This document shows positions 8,348 to 17,143 of a stretch of 64,000 nucleotides of DNA, one piece after another (the first letter of the stretch is position 1; every line of letters begins with the position of its first letter). The notes beneath the pieces were generated by a model that saw nothing but the letters and a program-made list of their open reading frames with translations, was not told the DNA's origin and did no database searches. This DNA comes from Methanohalophilus mahii DSM 5219 (GTDB lineage: Archaea; Halobacteriota; Methanosarcinia; Methanosarcinales; Methanosarcinaceae). The stretch is taken from NCBI RefSeq assembly GCF_000025865.1, contig NC_014002.1, positions 310,001 through 374,000 of the forward strand, given 5' to 3'. Position numbers and translations under genes: made by a program.

Positions 8348-8422
8348 GCCGGGGTAGGGTAGCGGTTATCCTGTAGCCCTGTGGAGGCTACGATCTGAGT
8401 TCGATTCTCGGTCCCGGCCCCA
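8348..8422 (+). tRNA. tRNA-His (GTG anticodon)
   Basis: The sequence folds as a complete cloverleaf. The acceptor stem GCCGGGG pairs with TCCCGGC. The anticodon stem TAGCC/GGCTA encloses the loop CTGTGGA with anticodon GTG. The T-arm is CTGAG-TTCGATT-CTCGG. The discriminator is C73, as expected for tRNA-His, and CCA is encoded at 8420-8422. The base before position 1 is T (8347), so the G-1 identity element is not encoded and would have to be added after transcription. Confidence 0.95.
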
Positions 8423-8470
8423 TTTTCTTTAATTTTCGCAGGAAAACTTATTTTTAATGTTTTTGAGGTA

Positions 8471-8812
8471 TTAATTGTTTATTTCAAATTCAGGATATAT
8501 CTCAGAATTATCCATTAATTCTTCATAAGCATCATGCCTGGGACTTATTATTACAATATGGGCTGGTGGATGTATTTTTCTCAGTTTGTTAATCGCAGAG
8601 CCGGCATTATTTTCCAGGCCTACAAGCGCTGCAAACTTACAATTTGAACGCAAGGGTACTCCCACAACCTTTACAAGAAGAGTGTCTGCATAGTTTGGTT
8701 CGATACGTTTTGGACAGGAACTGAATTTCATGCTCCCGTATTGCTGCAAATCATGCAGCGCAATCCTGACTTTGTTTTTGTCTTCTCCCCTGATTACCGC
8801 AAAGGATTTCAT
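8471..8812 (-). CDS. DUF356-like methanogen protein
   Basis: A 113-residue cytoplasmic protein of unknown function that looks like the methanogen-restricted DUF356 family. Visible features are FAVIRGEDKNKVRIALHDL at the N-terminus, a central DTLLVKVVGVPLRSNCKFAAL strand region, and a HPPAHIVIISPRHD segment. No catalytic motif is obvious. It is convergent with tRNA-His and upstream of nothing in an obvious operon; proC lies 84 bases behind it on the same strand. Family assignment is from memory of the pattern and should be confirmed by profile search. Confidence 0.75.
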   Translation of the reverse strand: MKSFAVIRGEDKNKVRIALHDLQQYGSMKFSSCPKRIEPNYADTLLVKVVGVPLRSNCKFAALVGLENNAGSAINKLRKIHPPAHIVIISPRHDAYEELMDNSEIYPEFEINN

Positions 8813-8896
8813 ACAAACCCCCCGTTGAAGGCTTTGTAATTAACTAAATCATAAAACTATATCAATTTTTGTATTGTTTCAGGAAAGATAGGGGGA

Positions 8897-9715
8897 TTAT
8901 TTCCCCATTTCACGGGAGCGTTTTGCAGAAGCCATCACTGCATCTGTAAAAGCCGCCCTTATTCCGTTTTTCTCAAGTGCATGAACCCCGTGGATGGTTG
9001 TCCCTGCAGGAGAAGTCACCATGTCCTTGAGTTCTGCCGGATGTTTTTTTGTTTCAAGGACCATCTTTGCTGCACCAAGTACTGTCTGGGCTGCCAGTTT
9101 CAGTGCACTTTCCCTGTCAAGTCCTTCAAGCACGCCGCCGTCTGCCATAGCCTCGATCACGGGGAAAATATATGCAGGTCCGCTCCCTGAAACTCCTGTA
9201 ACCGCATCCATGAGATGTTCAGGTACAAGAGCGGCAGAACCCATGCTTGAAAATATTTCCATTGCGACTTCAGCATCTTCTGCGGATGCATTTTTCCCTG
9301 CACTGACTGCAGAGGCTGCTTCGCCTACGGTTGCTGCAATGTTTGGCATCACACGAACGACTCTTGTATCTTCGTGTAATTCCTCTTCAATGGTGGCTGC
9401 AGGAACCCCTGCCGCAATTGAAATTATGAGTTTGTTTTCGTTAATATGGTCTGCAAAACCTCGTAGTACATTGCGAAGTATCTGGGGTTTGACCGCAAGG
9501 ATGATGATTTCTGAATTATCCACAGTATCAAAGTTATCTGTTGATACGTTAATTCCAAGTTCATCTTTAAGTGCCTGCAGCGCAGGTTCATAAACATCGC
9601 TGGCATAGATATTTGCAGGTTTTGCTTTTCCTGCACGAACTATGCCTCTAAGCAGGCTTTGCCCCATCTTGCCGGTCCCTATTATGCCGACTTTCTTGTT
9701 TTCGAGGTGCATCAT
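8897..9715 (-). CDS. proC: Pyrroline-5-carboxylate reductase
   Basis: ProC reduces 1-pyrroline-5-carboxylate to L-proline with NAD(P)H, the last step of proline synthesis. The 272-residue protein has an N-terminal Rossmann fold with [17 protein letters not shown], the central [13 protein letters not shown] and [12 protein letters not shown] segments, and the C-terminal dimerisation domain containing the family signature from [19 protein letters not shown] to [15 protein letters not shown]. Length is normal. It lies six bases downstream of the MBF1 gene on the same strand and is probably co-transcribed with it. Confidence 0.96.
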   Translation of the reverse strand: MMHLENKKVGIIGTGKMGQSLLRGIVRAGKAKPANIYASDVYEPALQALKDELGINVSTDNFDTVDNSEIIILAVKPQILRNVLRGFADHINENKLIISIAAGVPAATIEEELHEDTRVVRVMPNIAATVGEAASAVSAGKNASAEDAEVAMEIFSSMGSAALVPEHLMDAVTGVSGSGPAYIFPVIEAMADGGVLEGLDRESALKLAAQTVLGAAKMVLETKKHPAELKDMVTSPAGTTIHGVHALEKNGIRAAFTDAVMASAKRSREMGK

Positions 9716-9721
9716 ATCACT

Positions 9722-10204
9722 TCATTTTTTCTTGATGGTTACTATATCGCCAAGAGTAGTACCCTTGTTCAGGGTATTTGTATCCCAGTCATCTTCTCCC
9801 ACTTTCTCGGTGAGTTCGATATCAAGGGCCTGTTCAATCTTTGTACGTACCGAATCTTCGGGTACGATGTCTCCCTTCTCTATCTTTTTGATCAGGGATG
9901 CTTTTTCCTTTATGTTGGAAGCAAGTTCTTCCTGGGTAAGGCCCTTTTCTTCCCTTGCCTCTCTTATGGTTTGTTCGTATTCGTCTATGAGTTCTTCTGT
10001 AGGAGCAGTTACCGGGTTCTTTTTGGGCTTTGAACTCTTTTTAATCCCCTGCCGCACAGGAGCATTCTTTCTGGATACTGGTTTCCGGGTGCTTACTGAT
10101 GTTCCGTATTGTGAACATCGGTTACAGGCGTTGAGTTCGCTTCCCTCGACATTTATCTTAAAAGGCTCCCCTTTAATTTCTGCACCACATATTTCACACT
10201 GCAT
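9722..10204 (-). CDS. Multiprotein bridging factor 1 homolog
   Basis: A 160-residue archaeal MBF1. The N-terminus has a zinc ribbon with cysteine pairs in MQCEICGAE and [10 protein letters not shown] basic, flexible linker of about residues 40-70 follows, then a cro/C1-type helix-turn-helix (EARKEEKG-like start, [20 protein letters not shown]) at about residues 80-135. The family bridges regulators and the basal transcription machinery and may also contact the ribosome. It is divergent from pan, sharing an 85-base promoter region, and precedes proC by six bases. Confidence 0.93.
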   Translation of the reverse strand: MQCEICGAEIKGEPFKINVEGSELNACNRCSQYGTSVSTRKPVSRKNAPVRQGIKKSSKPKKNPVTAPTEELIDEYEQTIREAREEKGLTQEELASNIKEKASLIKKIEKGDIVPEDSVRTKIEQALDIELTEKVGEDDWDTNTLNKGTTLGDIVTIKKK

Positions 10205-10251
10205 AAAAAATCATCTCTTACATGGAAGCTGCCATGCCTCTTTTCGAAAGT

Positions 10252-10260
10252 GCTATATAC
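10252..10260 (+). promoter_or_regulatory. TATA box for pan
   Basis: The element gctatatac is located about 25 bases before the expected start of a short leader that contains CGGAG (10281-10285). This supports the ATG at 10290 as the pan start and argues against the long open extension upstream. Confidence 0.55.
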
Positions 10261-10289
10261 CTATGGACTTAAATATTATTCGGAGCTAT

Positions 10290-11579
10290 ATGAACGAAAC
10301 GAGTGATGATACGTTAAATCAGGGGAATTACGGATTAAAAAATATGTCCGATATTGAATATGATTATATGGGTTCTGAAGGAGACGAAGACTTTTCAAAG
10401 TACCTTCTGGACAGGATGAAGCAACTTGAATCCCGCAACAGCAAACTTAAAGAGCAGTGCGACCAAATCGAATCTGAAAAAAAGTATGTAGAATCCCAGA
10501 AAGTGAAGTATGAAAGGGAAGTTCGCAAACTTCGCTCTGAGATTAACAGGCTTAAGACTGTTCCTTTGATCGTGGCAAATATCATTGATGTCATTGACTC
10601 CAATAAAGTCTTGATACGAAGCAGTTCGGGCCCCCAGTTCATGGTAGGGGTTTCCCAGTACATAGATGATTCCAGATTGGTTGCCGGTGTCAGGGTTGCC
10701 CTGAACCAGCAGACCCTTTCAATAGTGGATGTTCTTCCCTCGACAGAAGAACCGGAAGTTTCAGCAATGGAAGTCCTGGAATCTCAGGATATAAGCTATG
10801 AAGATATCGGTGGACTGGATAATCAGATTCAGGATATCATTGAATGTGTCGAACTTCCTCTCATTAAACCCGAGTCTTTTGAACGCGTGGGTGTGGAACC
10901 TCCCAAAGGTGTGCTGCTGCACGGCCCGCCGGGTACCGGTAAAACGATGATGGCAAAAGCGGTTGCCCATCGTACTGACGCAACTTTCATCCGTGTTGTG
11001 GGCTCGGAACTTGTGCAAAAGTACATTGGCGAAGGTTCCAGACTGGTCAGGGAAGTTTTCGATATGGCAAGAAAGAAAGCTCCAAGCATTATTTTCATAG
11101 ATGAGCTGGATGCCATTGCAGCAACCCGGCTGAGTGACACCAACGGTGCTGACAGGGAAGTACAGCGCACTCTCATGCAACTTCTTGCGGAGATGGATGG
11201 ATTTGAGAACCGAGGTGATATTCGTATAATTGCAGCTACCAACAGGGTGGATATCCTTGATCCTGCCATAATTCGTCCGGGTCGCTTTGATAGGATGGTA
11301 GAGGTTCCGATGCCGGATACAGAATCTCGTAGCTTGATCCTCAGGATTCATTCCAGAGGGCTTTCCCTTGCCCTGGATGTGGACTTTGACAAACTTGCCA
11401 CCCTTACAGAAAATACGAGTGGTGCGGATCTGCATGCACTGACTACCGAGGCAGGTATGTTTGCTGTACGCAATGATCGTGATAGTGTGACAATGGCTGA
11501 CTTTATGGCTGCCATTGATAAGGTCCTAAAGCCCCGCCAACCTCAGGTTAATGAGCATCCAGCCTCAATGTTTGTTTAA
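10290..11579 (+). CDS. pan: Proteasome-activating nucleotidase PAN
   Basis: PAN is the hexameric AAA ATPase that unfolds proteins and feeds them to the 20S proteasome. The start at 10290 gives 429 residues, the usual size. The first 60 or so residues after a short acidic tail form a coiled coil ([17 protein letters not shown] onward), followed by an OB domain, then the AAA module with Walker [17 protein letters not shown] (about residue 212), Walker [16 protein letters not shown], and the arginine-finger region [14 protein letters not shown]. The C-terminal residues are SMFV; the family's HbYX tail is seen here as a variant ending in F-V rather than Y-X. The open frame extends upstream to 9642 only by chance over MBF1. 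Confidence 0.95.
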   Translation: MNETSDDTLNQGNYGLKNMSDIEYDYMGSEGDEDFSKYLLDRMKQLESRNSKLKEQCDQIESEKKYVESQKVKYEREVRKLRSEINRLKTVPLIVANIIDVIDSNKVLIRSSSGPQFMVGVSQYIDDSRLVAGVRVALNQQTLSIVDVLPSTEEPEVSAMEVLESQDISYEDIGGLDNQIQDIIECVELPLIKPESFERVGVEPPKGVLLHGPPGTGKTMMAKAVAHRTDATFIRVVGSELVQKYIGEGSRLVREVFDMARKKAPSIIFIDELDAIAATRLSDTNGADREVQRTLMQLLAEMDGFENRGDIRIIAATNRVDILDPAIIRPGRFDRMVEVPMPDTESRSLILRIHSRGLSLALDVDFDKLATLTENTSGADLHALTTEAGMFAVRNDRDSVTMADFMAAIDKVLKPRQPQVNEHPASMFV

Positions 11580-11608
11580 AAGGGGGTATACCCTTTTCTC
11601 TTTTTCAT

Positions 11609-12181
11609 ATAAAACCGGAAATAAGGATTCTGGGTATTGATGATTCAGCGCTGGTAAGTGACCGTATACTTGTGGTAGGGACTTTTTTCAGAGGGGGGAT
11701 GTGGCTTGACGGAGTGTTATCCACCTACATTACCAGGGATGGTATGGATGCTACCGATTCATTAATAAAGATGATATCAGCCAGCAAACACAGGAATCAG
11801 GCGCGTGTGATAATGCTGGATGGAGTCACATACGGTGGTTTCAATCCGATTGATATCGTGCGTTTAAATGAATCTACAGGAATGGGTGTGATTGTGCTGA
11901 TGCGCTCGATGCCTGATTTTGAGAATATAAAAAATGCTCTATATCATCTGGAATACCCGGATGAAAGGTTTGCGATAATAAAAAAAGCAGGCAGGATATC
12001 GAGGGTGGTAACTTCACATTCCCATACGCCGGTTTACATCCAGTGTGCAGGCATCGATGAAATTTCCGCCACCAGGATAGTCCAGTTAAGTGCCACCCAT
12101 AGCAATATTCCAGAGCCTTTGAGGGTTGCACATCTCATTGCCACAGGTATTATTTGTGGTGAATCCTGCGGTAAACCTTGA
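11609..12181 (+). CDS. DUF99 family protein, no canonical start codon
   Basis: A DUF99 family protein of about 190 residues and unknown function; the fold resembles endonuclease V but I cannot show activity. The conserved N-terminus IKPEIRILGIDDSALVSDR lies upstream of the first canonical initiator, GTG 11672, which would cut off this motif. Between the pan stop (11577-11579) and this motif there is no in-frame ATG, GTG or TTG. The listed start is ATA at 11609; TTT at 11603 or CAT at 11606 are where a family start would be expected. AGGGGGT at 11581-11587 could serve as Shine-Dalgarno. It follows pan closely and is probably co-transcribed. Confidence 0.75.
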   Translation: MKPEIRILGIDDSALVSDRILVVGTFFRGGMWLDGVLSTYITRDGMDATDSLIKMISASKHRNQARVIMLDGVTYGGFNPIDIVRLNESTGMGVIVLMRSMPDFENIKNALYHLEYPDERFAIIKKAGRISRVVTSHSHTPVYIQCAGIDEISATRIVQLSATHSNIPEPLRVAHLIATGIICGESCGKP

Positions 12182-12186
12182 TGAGT

Positions 12187-13533
12187 TTAATCCTGGATTG
12201 AAGCCAGTACTATCTTTTCCCCTCTTTCCAGAATCTGCCTTGCCTTTTTCTCCGTTTTAGCTTCGGCAAAGACCCTGACAATTGGTTCGGTACCGGAGGG
12301 GCGTATCAGTAGCCACCCGTCTTCATACCATATCTTGAAACCATCGGTGGTATCAATCTCAATTCCTTCTCCCTGTACGTGGATGGCTACGTTTTCAAGC
12401 GTTTTTTTCAGATTACCACATTTTACCTTTGTTTTGGCATTATGGTATGCCGGAACATTTGCAGCCATCTGTGAAGGTTTCACTCCCTCTGCCATTATGT
12501 CAAGTAATTTGGCACAGGCCATTGCACCGTCCCTGCAGTACTGGTGTTCCGGGAAAATAAGTCCTCCATTGCCTTCTCCGCCAAAAACAGCGTCGATTTC
12601 CATCATCCTGCGTGCTACATTAATGGATCCTACGGCTGTCCAGTGGAGTTCTACGCCTGCTTCTTTTGCAATGTCCAGCATGCGCCGGGATGAACTGACC
12701 GGTGTCACGATTGGTCCCTTTTTACCGGAGATCACATATTTTGCCATCATGGAAAGCAGTATTTCTTCATCAATGAAAGTACCATTTTCATCAAAGAAGA
12801 CTGCCCTGTCTGCATCCCCGTCCTGAGCAACTCCCAGGTCAACATCGTAATTTTTGACAATATCCCTGAGTTCTCCCAGTACATCGGGTGTTGGCTCGGG
12901 ATTTCTCCAGGGGAAAGTGCCATCCGGCTGGGCGTTGATCGTTATGACCTCACATCCCAGTTTACGCAATAAGAGGGGTAATGTGAGAGAACCTGCACCA
13001 CATCCCGTATCTATGGCCACTCGAAATTGTTTTGCGCTGATTTTTGTGGAATTGACCGATGAGATTATTCCATTGATGTAGTAATCATTGGCATTATAAT
13101 CCCGGTTAAGTTCACCTGTCATGTTCCAGTTAGCAGTGTGGAATTCGCCGCTGTAGTAGATATTTTCGACCTTTTTCTCCCCCTCTTTGGAAAATTCGGT
13201 ACCATCTGCGGCTATAAGTTTTATGCCATTATATTCCCTGGGGTTGTGGGATGCAGTAATAACAATTCCAGCATCTGCATAATCGCGCACATAATACTGG
13301 ACAGACGGTGTGGGGCAGGTTCCAATGTCGATAACTTTTATGCCCGTTGAAAGTAAACCGGATATTGCAGCTGCTTTTAGCATCTCTCCTGAGATGCGTG
13401 TATCTCTTCCGATTGCTACAGTTTTATCTTCTCCCAGATGGGTTCCCAGACTTCTGGCAAGGTCGATTGCAAATTTAGGTGTAATGAATTCGTTAGCTAT
13501 ACCACGTACTCCGTTGGTTCCAAACAGGCCCAT
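12187..13533 (-). CDS. glmM: Phosphoglucosamine mutase (alpha-D-phosphohexomutase)
   Basis: A 448-residue phosphohexomutase, most likely GlmM converting glucosamine-6-phosphate to glucosamine-1-phosphate for UDP-GlcNAc and glycan synthesis. The N-terminal LFGTNGVRGIANEFITP, the phosphoserine loop VITASHNPREYNG (catalytic Ser about residue 96), the metal loop DGDADRAVFFDE and the sugar-binding GEGNGGLIFPEH are all present. The C-terminal domain contains the phosphate-contacting IRPSGTEPIVRVFAEA. A phosphomannomutase role is possible because archaeal members overlap in specificity. It is convergent with the DUF99 gene, five bases apart. Confidence 0.92.
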   Translation of the reverse strand: MGLFGTNGVRGIANEFITPKFAIDLARSLGTHLGEDKTVAIGRDTRISGEMLKAAAISGLLSTGIKVIDIGTCPTPSVQYYVRDYADAGIVITASHNPREYNGIKLIAADGTEFSKEGEKKVENIYYSGEFHTANWNMTGELNRDYNANDYYINGIISSVNSTKISAKQFRVAIDTGCGAGSLTLPLLLRKLGCEVITINAQPDGTFPWRNPEPTPDVLGELRDIVKNYDVDLGVAQDGDADRAVFFDENGTFIDEEILLSMMAKYVISGKKGPIVTPVSSSRRMLDIAKEAGVELHWTAVGSINVARRMMEIDAVFGGEGNGGLIFPEHQYCRDGAMACAKLLDIMAEGVKPSQMAANVPAYHNAKTKVKCGNLKKTLENVAIHVQGEGIEIDTTDGFKIWYEDGWLLIRPSGTEPIVRVFAEAKTEKKARQILERGEKIVLASIQD

Positions 13534-13647
13534 TTGTAAACTCTCCTACTTGCTATACTAGATGGCACTTTACTATTTTAGGTTTATCTGGAGGTGGTCT
13601 ATCACCAAGAATTATATTTAATGACTTCCAATCTATGGACCATGCTA

Positions 13648-13935
13648 ATGAAAGACGAAGGCCGGCTTGTAATCTGGCCGGCTTCCATAGATCGTTCCAA
13701 AAGCAGGAATGAAGGAAGGATTGTATCTCGTAAAAGTTCAGTAAAGGAGCCGAATCTGGAAGAGATGGAAAAGGCAGCTGCATCCCTTGGCCTAAATCCT
13801 GAGGTTCAAAAAGACAAAGCTTATCCGCGTTCCTGGTGGGAGAAAAGTGGGCGCATCATGGTGGATAAGAACGAATCCAGAACTACCACGGCAAGATTGA
13901 TTTCTAAAACTATTAAAAAAGATAGACAGGGCTGA
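13648..13935 (+). CDS. srp19: Signal recognition particle 19 kDa protein
   Basis: SRP19 binds helices 6 and 8 of 7S RNA and primes SRP54 binding during membrane-protein targeting. The start chosen (KDEGRLVIWPASIDRSKSR) gives 95 residues, matching the family; ATG at 13642 and 13621 are in-frame alternatives. The motif SRNEGRIVSRKSSVKEP and the YPRSWWEKSGRIMVD region are typical. A TATA-like ttatattta at 13612-13620 lies about 30 bases before the start, so the mRNA may be nearly leaderless. The gene ends inside an intrinsic terminator hairpin. Confidence 0.92.
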   Translation: MKDEGRLVIWPASIDRSKSRNEGRIVSRKSSVKEPNLEEMEKAAASLGLNPEVQKDKAYPRSWWEKSGRIMVDKNESRTTTARLISKTIKKDRQG

Positions 13936-13950
13936 ATGCCCTTTTTTTAT
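13928..13950 (+). terminator. Intrinsic terminator after srp19
   Basis: The stem AGGGC/GCCCT with loop TGAAT is followed directly by seven T residues. The srp19 stop codon lies in the loop. Because secG converges from the other side and a T-rich tract also follows on that strand, it may act in both directions. Confidence 0.75.
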
Positions 13951-13962
13951 AATGGATTATTT

Positions 13963-14136
13963 TTATGGCCAGGTGCCATAACTGGCGCTTAAGAGAATAA
14001 CAGCAAGTCCACAAAGCAATCCAAAGACTATAACTGCTTTGGGGTCCAGGTGGATTGCCCTTTTATCCTCTTCATAATATCTCATAAGACCGGCAGAGGA
14101 CATCAAACCGTTGTTACTCTGTTTCTTTTTTCCCAT
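13963..14136 (-). CDS. secG: Preprotein translocase SecG (Sec61-beta type)
   Basis: A 57-residue tail-anchored subunit of the SecYEG translocon. The reading from 14136 gives a basic N-terminus (MGKKKQSNNGLMSSAGLMRY), the family signature around YEEDKRAIHLDPKAV, and a single C-terminal transmembrane helix (VIVFGLLCGLAVILLSA) ending at Trp-Pro. This order is diagnostic of archaeal Sec61-beta, which differs from bacterial SecG. It is short enough to be missed by length-filtered gene callers. It lies 69 bases downstream of mtnA on the same strand and may share its transcript. Confidence 0.92.
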   Translation of the reverse strand: MGKKKQSNNGLMSSAGLMRYYEEDKRAIHLDPKAVIVFGLLCGLAVILLSASYGTWP

Positions 14137-14205
14137 ATTCTTCCATCTCTTTCCTTTTGTTTACTTGTATCCTGATTGTATTTTATACTTTAAAAGCTTG
14201 CGCCC

Positions 14206-15225
14206 TCAGGTTCTTACTTCATCTATCAAAAATGGTGGTCTGAAGATTCCTTTTTCTGTAATTATAGCCTCAATATATTCCATCGGTGTGCTGTCAAAAG
14301 CAGGATTTATCACAGGTACGTCTTCAGGTGCTATCTGTACCCCCTGCATGTAGCGCAATTCATCAGGATCTCGTTCTTCTATCTTCACGCTGTCTTCCCA
14401 TCCCTTGAAATCAAATGTAGAGGCAGGTGCTGCCACATAAAAAGGAATTTCGTGTTCCATGGCCACGATTGCATGGCTGTAGGTTCCGATCTTGTTGAAT
14501 ACAGCATCTTCTGTAATGCGGTCTGCCCCGACTATCACCTTGTCCACAAGCTCGTGTCGCATCACATAACCACTCATGGAGTCCGAGATTAGTTTGACCG
14601 GTATATTGTCCTGCATCAGCTCCCAGGTCGTAAGCCGGCCTCCCTGGTTCAGAGGCCGGGTCTCACATGCGACCACATTGATATCTTTTCCTTGCTCCAC
14701 AGCGGAACGTACCACTCCCAGAGCTGTGCCCCAGTCCACACAGGCCAATCTGCCGGCATTACAGTGGGTCATCACGGTGTCACCGTCTTCCAGCAGGGAA
14801 GCACCATGTTTACCTAGAGTTTTGTTGGTCTGCACATCTTCATCTGCAATGGCCTGTGCTTCGTTAAGAGCTATGTCACGTATGCCTTCGGTGTCGTAGG
14901 CTTCAGAGACGGCTTTGATCACCCGGTGTACTCCCCATCCCAGGTTTATGGCTGTGGGTCGGGTTGCAAGGATGATCCCTGTGGCATTTTTGAGATCTTG
15001 CAGGAGGCTTTCCATATCATTTGCACTGCTGAGTTTGCTGGCAAGGGCAATACCATAGGCACCTGCTGCTGCCAATGCGGGTGCTCCCCTGACCCTCAAT
15101 GATTTGATTGCTTCACACAGCTGTGCAAGATTTTCACATTCGATTTCCCTGTATTCGACAGGCAACAGGGTCTGGTCGATCATCCTCACAGTAGAATTCT
15201 CAGCATTCCATTGAATTGTTCTCAT
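14206..15225 (-). CDS. mtnA: S-methyl-5-thioribose-1-phosphate isomerase (MtnA-like)
   Basis: A 339-residue member of the MtnA/eIF2B-related isomerase family, which converts 5-methylthioribose-1-phosphate (or a related ribose-1-phosphate) to the ribulose form. It has SLRVRGAPALAAAGAYGIAL, the catalytic cysteine in MTHCNAGRLACVDWGTALG (about residue 155) and the catalytic aspartate in VIVGADRITEDAVFNKIG (about residue 235). The conserved ETRPLNQGGRLT loop is present. Archaeal paralogs include ribose-1,5-bisphosphate isomerase and aIF2B, but the N-terminal TIQWNAENSTVRMIDQ start favours MtnA. It is followed by secG. Confidence 0.9.
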   Translation of the reverse strand: MRTIQWNAENSTVRMIDQTLLPVEYREIECENLAQLCEAIKSLRVRGAPALAAAGAYGIALASKLSSANDMESLLQDLKNATGIILATRPTAINLGWGVHRVIKAVSEAYDTEGIRDIALNEAQAIADEDVQTNKTLGKHGASLLEDGDTVMTHCNAGRLACVDWGTALGVVRSAVEQGKDINVVACETRPLNQGGRLTTWELMQDNIPVKLISDSMSGYVMRHELVDKVIVGADRITEDAVFNKIGTYSHAIVAMEHEIPFYVAAPASTFDFKGWEDSVKIEERDPDELRYMQGVQIAPEDVPVINPAFDSTPMEYIEAIITEKGIFRPPFLIDEVRT

Positions 15226-15310
15226 TATTGTTTCACTCTGGTGATAATTAATTAGGTCTGGTTGAGATATTTTACACCTTTATATATATCTTCCACCTAA
15301 ATACCCATTC

Positions 15311-17134
15311 ATGGTCAGTTCAAGGGCGATTCATGATCCGGTGCATAAAACTATCCTGTTGACTCCTCTCCAGAAGGAACTCGTGGAAACCCCTCAGCTG
15401 CAGAGGCTACGTTCCATCCAGCAGCTCGGCCTTGTTGATATCGTTTATCCGGGTGCAAAGCACAGTCGTTTTGAACATAGCCTAGGTACCATGCATATGG
15501 CATCCCTGATGGCCGATGCCCTGTCTCTGCCGCAAGAGGATAAAGTGAAAGTGGAGGTTGCAGGTCTTTTGCATGATGTAGGCCACTCTGCATATTCTCA
15601 TGCTGTGGAAGATGTCCTTAAGCGCAATCCTGATATCAATCCACAATACGGTGGCATAATAAGGGAAAATCACGAAGCTTTCAGTGAATATGTCATAAGA
15701 AATTGTTTTGCAGGCAACGGAAATATTGCAAGAAAAGTTGAGGAAGAGCTGGGTCAGGATCCTGTTGATTTTTTCGACCAAATCGCCCTCATGGCAACAG
15801 GTAAGTCATCTTTTCTGGAAAAGCCCTATCTGGGACAGTTGATATCCGGTGACATAGATGCTGATAGGATAGATTTTTTGCTTCGTGATTCCTATCACAC
15901 TGGCCTATCTCTGGGACTAATAGACGTGGACCAGATAATACAGAACCTGAGCATCCGCAATGGCAATATCGTACTGGGTAAAAAGGATGGCTGTAGTTAT
16001 GATGAAGATATGACATTGACGGTTGCTGAATCAATGCTCATAGCACGCACTCATCACTATAATGCTATAGTGCATCATCCTCATACACAGTCTGCCAGGA
16101 TTATGTTATTACGATCTCTTGAAAATGCTCTGGCTATGTTCGGGGAAAAGAAGGATGCAGAATCTGTGAATGACGAGGTGGGTTTGTTTTTCACAGAATA
16201 TAATGATGCTGACTTGCTTTATTTCATAAAAACATACGGCAATGATCAGGCACAACGGCTTATCAGTTCAGTCCTGGCGGGAAATATCTGTGACCCAATT
16301 GTGCGATTTAACCAGAAAAACCTCAACCCGGCAACCCGTATGGCCCTGTCTACAATAGCCCGGCATGGTGTGGCAAAGAAGATGTTCGAGGAGCAGCTTG
16401 AAAAGAGAATAGGGGATGTTTTTGTAGATTTGAGTGTTGCCAGCGGAGTGCCCCGCAGTACAAGAGTTGTTGTGAACGGTGAGGATAGTTTCTTTTACGA
16501 TGAATCTGCCCTTGCAAACGGTCTGGTAAGGGCAATTTCCAGGCAACTGTCACTGGTTGTTTTTTCTCCGGTCGATGGTATCGGATGCCCCGAAGCTGCA
16601 CAACTTAAGGATGTTGTAGGCCACACTGTTGAGACCCTTTCTCCTCAGTTGCTGAGATTTATACGCCAGGAAAATTATCTGCCCGTAGAGGGGCTGATAT
16701 TGTTGTTCTATACCGTTAATTCCATCTTCTGGAAAGAGGAAGGTGGCTTTGTCTCGATTCCACGTTTACGTAATATAACTTGGATATATCGTATGGTCCA
16801 GCGGTTCAGTGAGGATGTAAGACTTCGTAACCTCTTTGACTATAATTTCCACTGCAACTACGGTTTTCCTTACAGCAACAGGGTTTTTGAGGACATCCAG
16901 TTGCTCGTGGCAATGGGTATTGTGGACGAAGACCTGCGTTACTATGAAAAGGATAACAGGTTTCACCAGCGCTATGAGTATGTCCTGACGATGCACGGAG
17001 TTAAATATGGAAAACAACTTTCAGAAGCCTACAGCCGTGAATTCAGGGAACTTACAAAAGTACTCAGGCAGGATAAACACTCTATCCCCCGGGATATCGT
17101 AACAATTCCTGCCCGCCGTTATCAACAACCTTGA
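15311..17134 (+). CDS. HD-domain phosphohydrolase (dNTPase/SAMHD1-like)
   Basis: A 607-residue cytosolic HD superfamily phosphohydrolase. The metal site is visible in SRFEHSLGTMHMASL and VAGLLHDVGHSAYSHAVED (His-Asp pair about residue 78-80), with the later aspartate in ISGDIDADRIDFLLRDS. The N-terminal VHKTILLTPLQKELVETPQL is typical of archaeal relatives of dNTP triphosphohydrolases. The C-terminal 200 residues are less conserved and may serve in oligomerisation or nucleotide sensing. Substrate is not certain. The TrmI gene follows nine bases later on the same strand, suggesting an operon. Confidence 0.88.
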   Translation: MVSSRAIHDPVHKTILLTPLQKELVETPQLQRLRSIQQLGLVDIVYPGAKHSRFEHSLGTMHMASLMADALSLPQEDKVKVEVAGLLHDVGHSAYSHAVEDVLKRNPDINPQYGGIIRENHEAFSEYVIRNCFAGNGNIARKVEEELGQDPVDFFDQIALMATGKSSFLEKPYLGQLISGDIDADRIDFLLRDSYHTGLSLGLIDVDQIIQNLSIRNGNIVLGKKDGCSYDEDMTLTVAESMLIARTHHYNAIVHHPHTQSARIMLLRSLENALAMFGEKKDAESVNDEVGLFFTEYNDADLLYFIKTYGNDQAQRLISSVLAGNICDPIVRFNQKNLNPATRMALSTIARHGVAKKMFEEQLEKRIGDVFVDLSVASGVPRSTRVVVNGEDSFFYDESALANGLVRAISRQLSLVVFSPVDGIGCPEAAQLKDVVGHTVETLSPQLLRFIRQENYLPVEGLILLFYTVNSIFWKEEGGFVSIPRLRNITWIYRMVQRFSEDVRLRNLFDYNFHCNYGFPYSNRVFEDIQLLVAMGIVDEDLRYYEKDNRFHQRYEYVLTMHGVKYGKQLSEAYSREFRELTKVLRQDKHSIPRDIVTIPARRYQQP

Positions 17135-17143
17135 GGTGTATAT

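Noticed and set aside
9642-10289. Long upstream extension of the pan frame
   Set aside because: It is antisense to MBF1 and reads as low-complexity hydrophobic residues. The TATA box, CGGAG and family length all support ATG 10290.
11583-11592. Palindrome GGGTATACCC after pan considered as a terminator
   Set aside because: A perfect palindrome leaves no loop, and a gene continues directly downstream, so it is not a normal intrinsic terminator.
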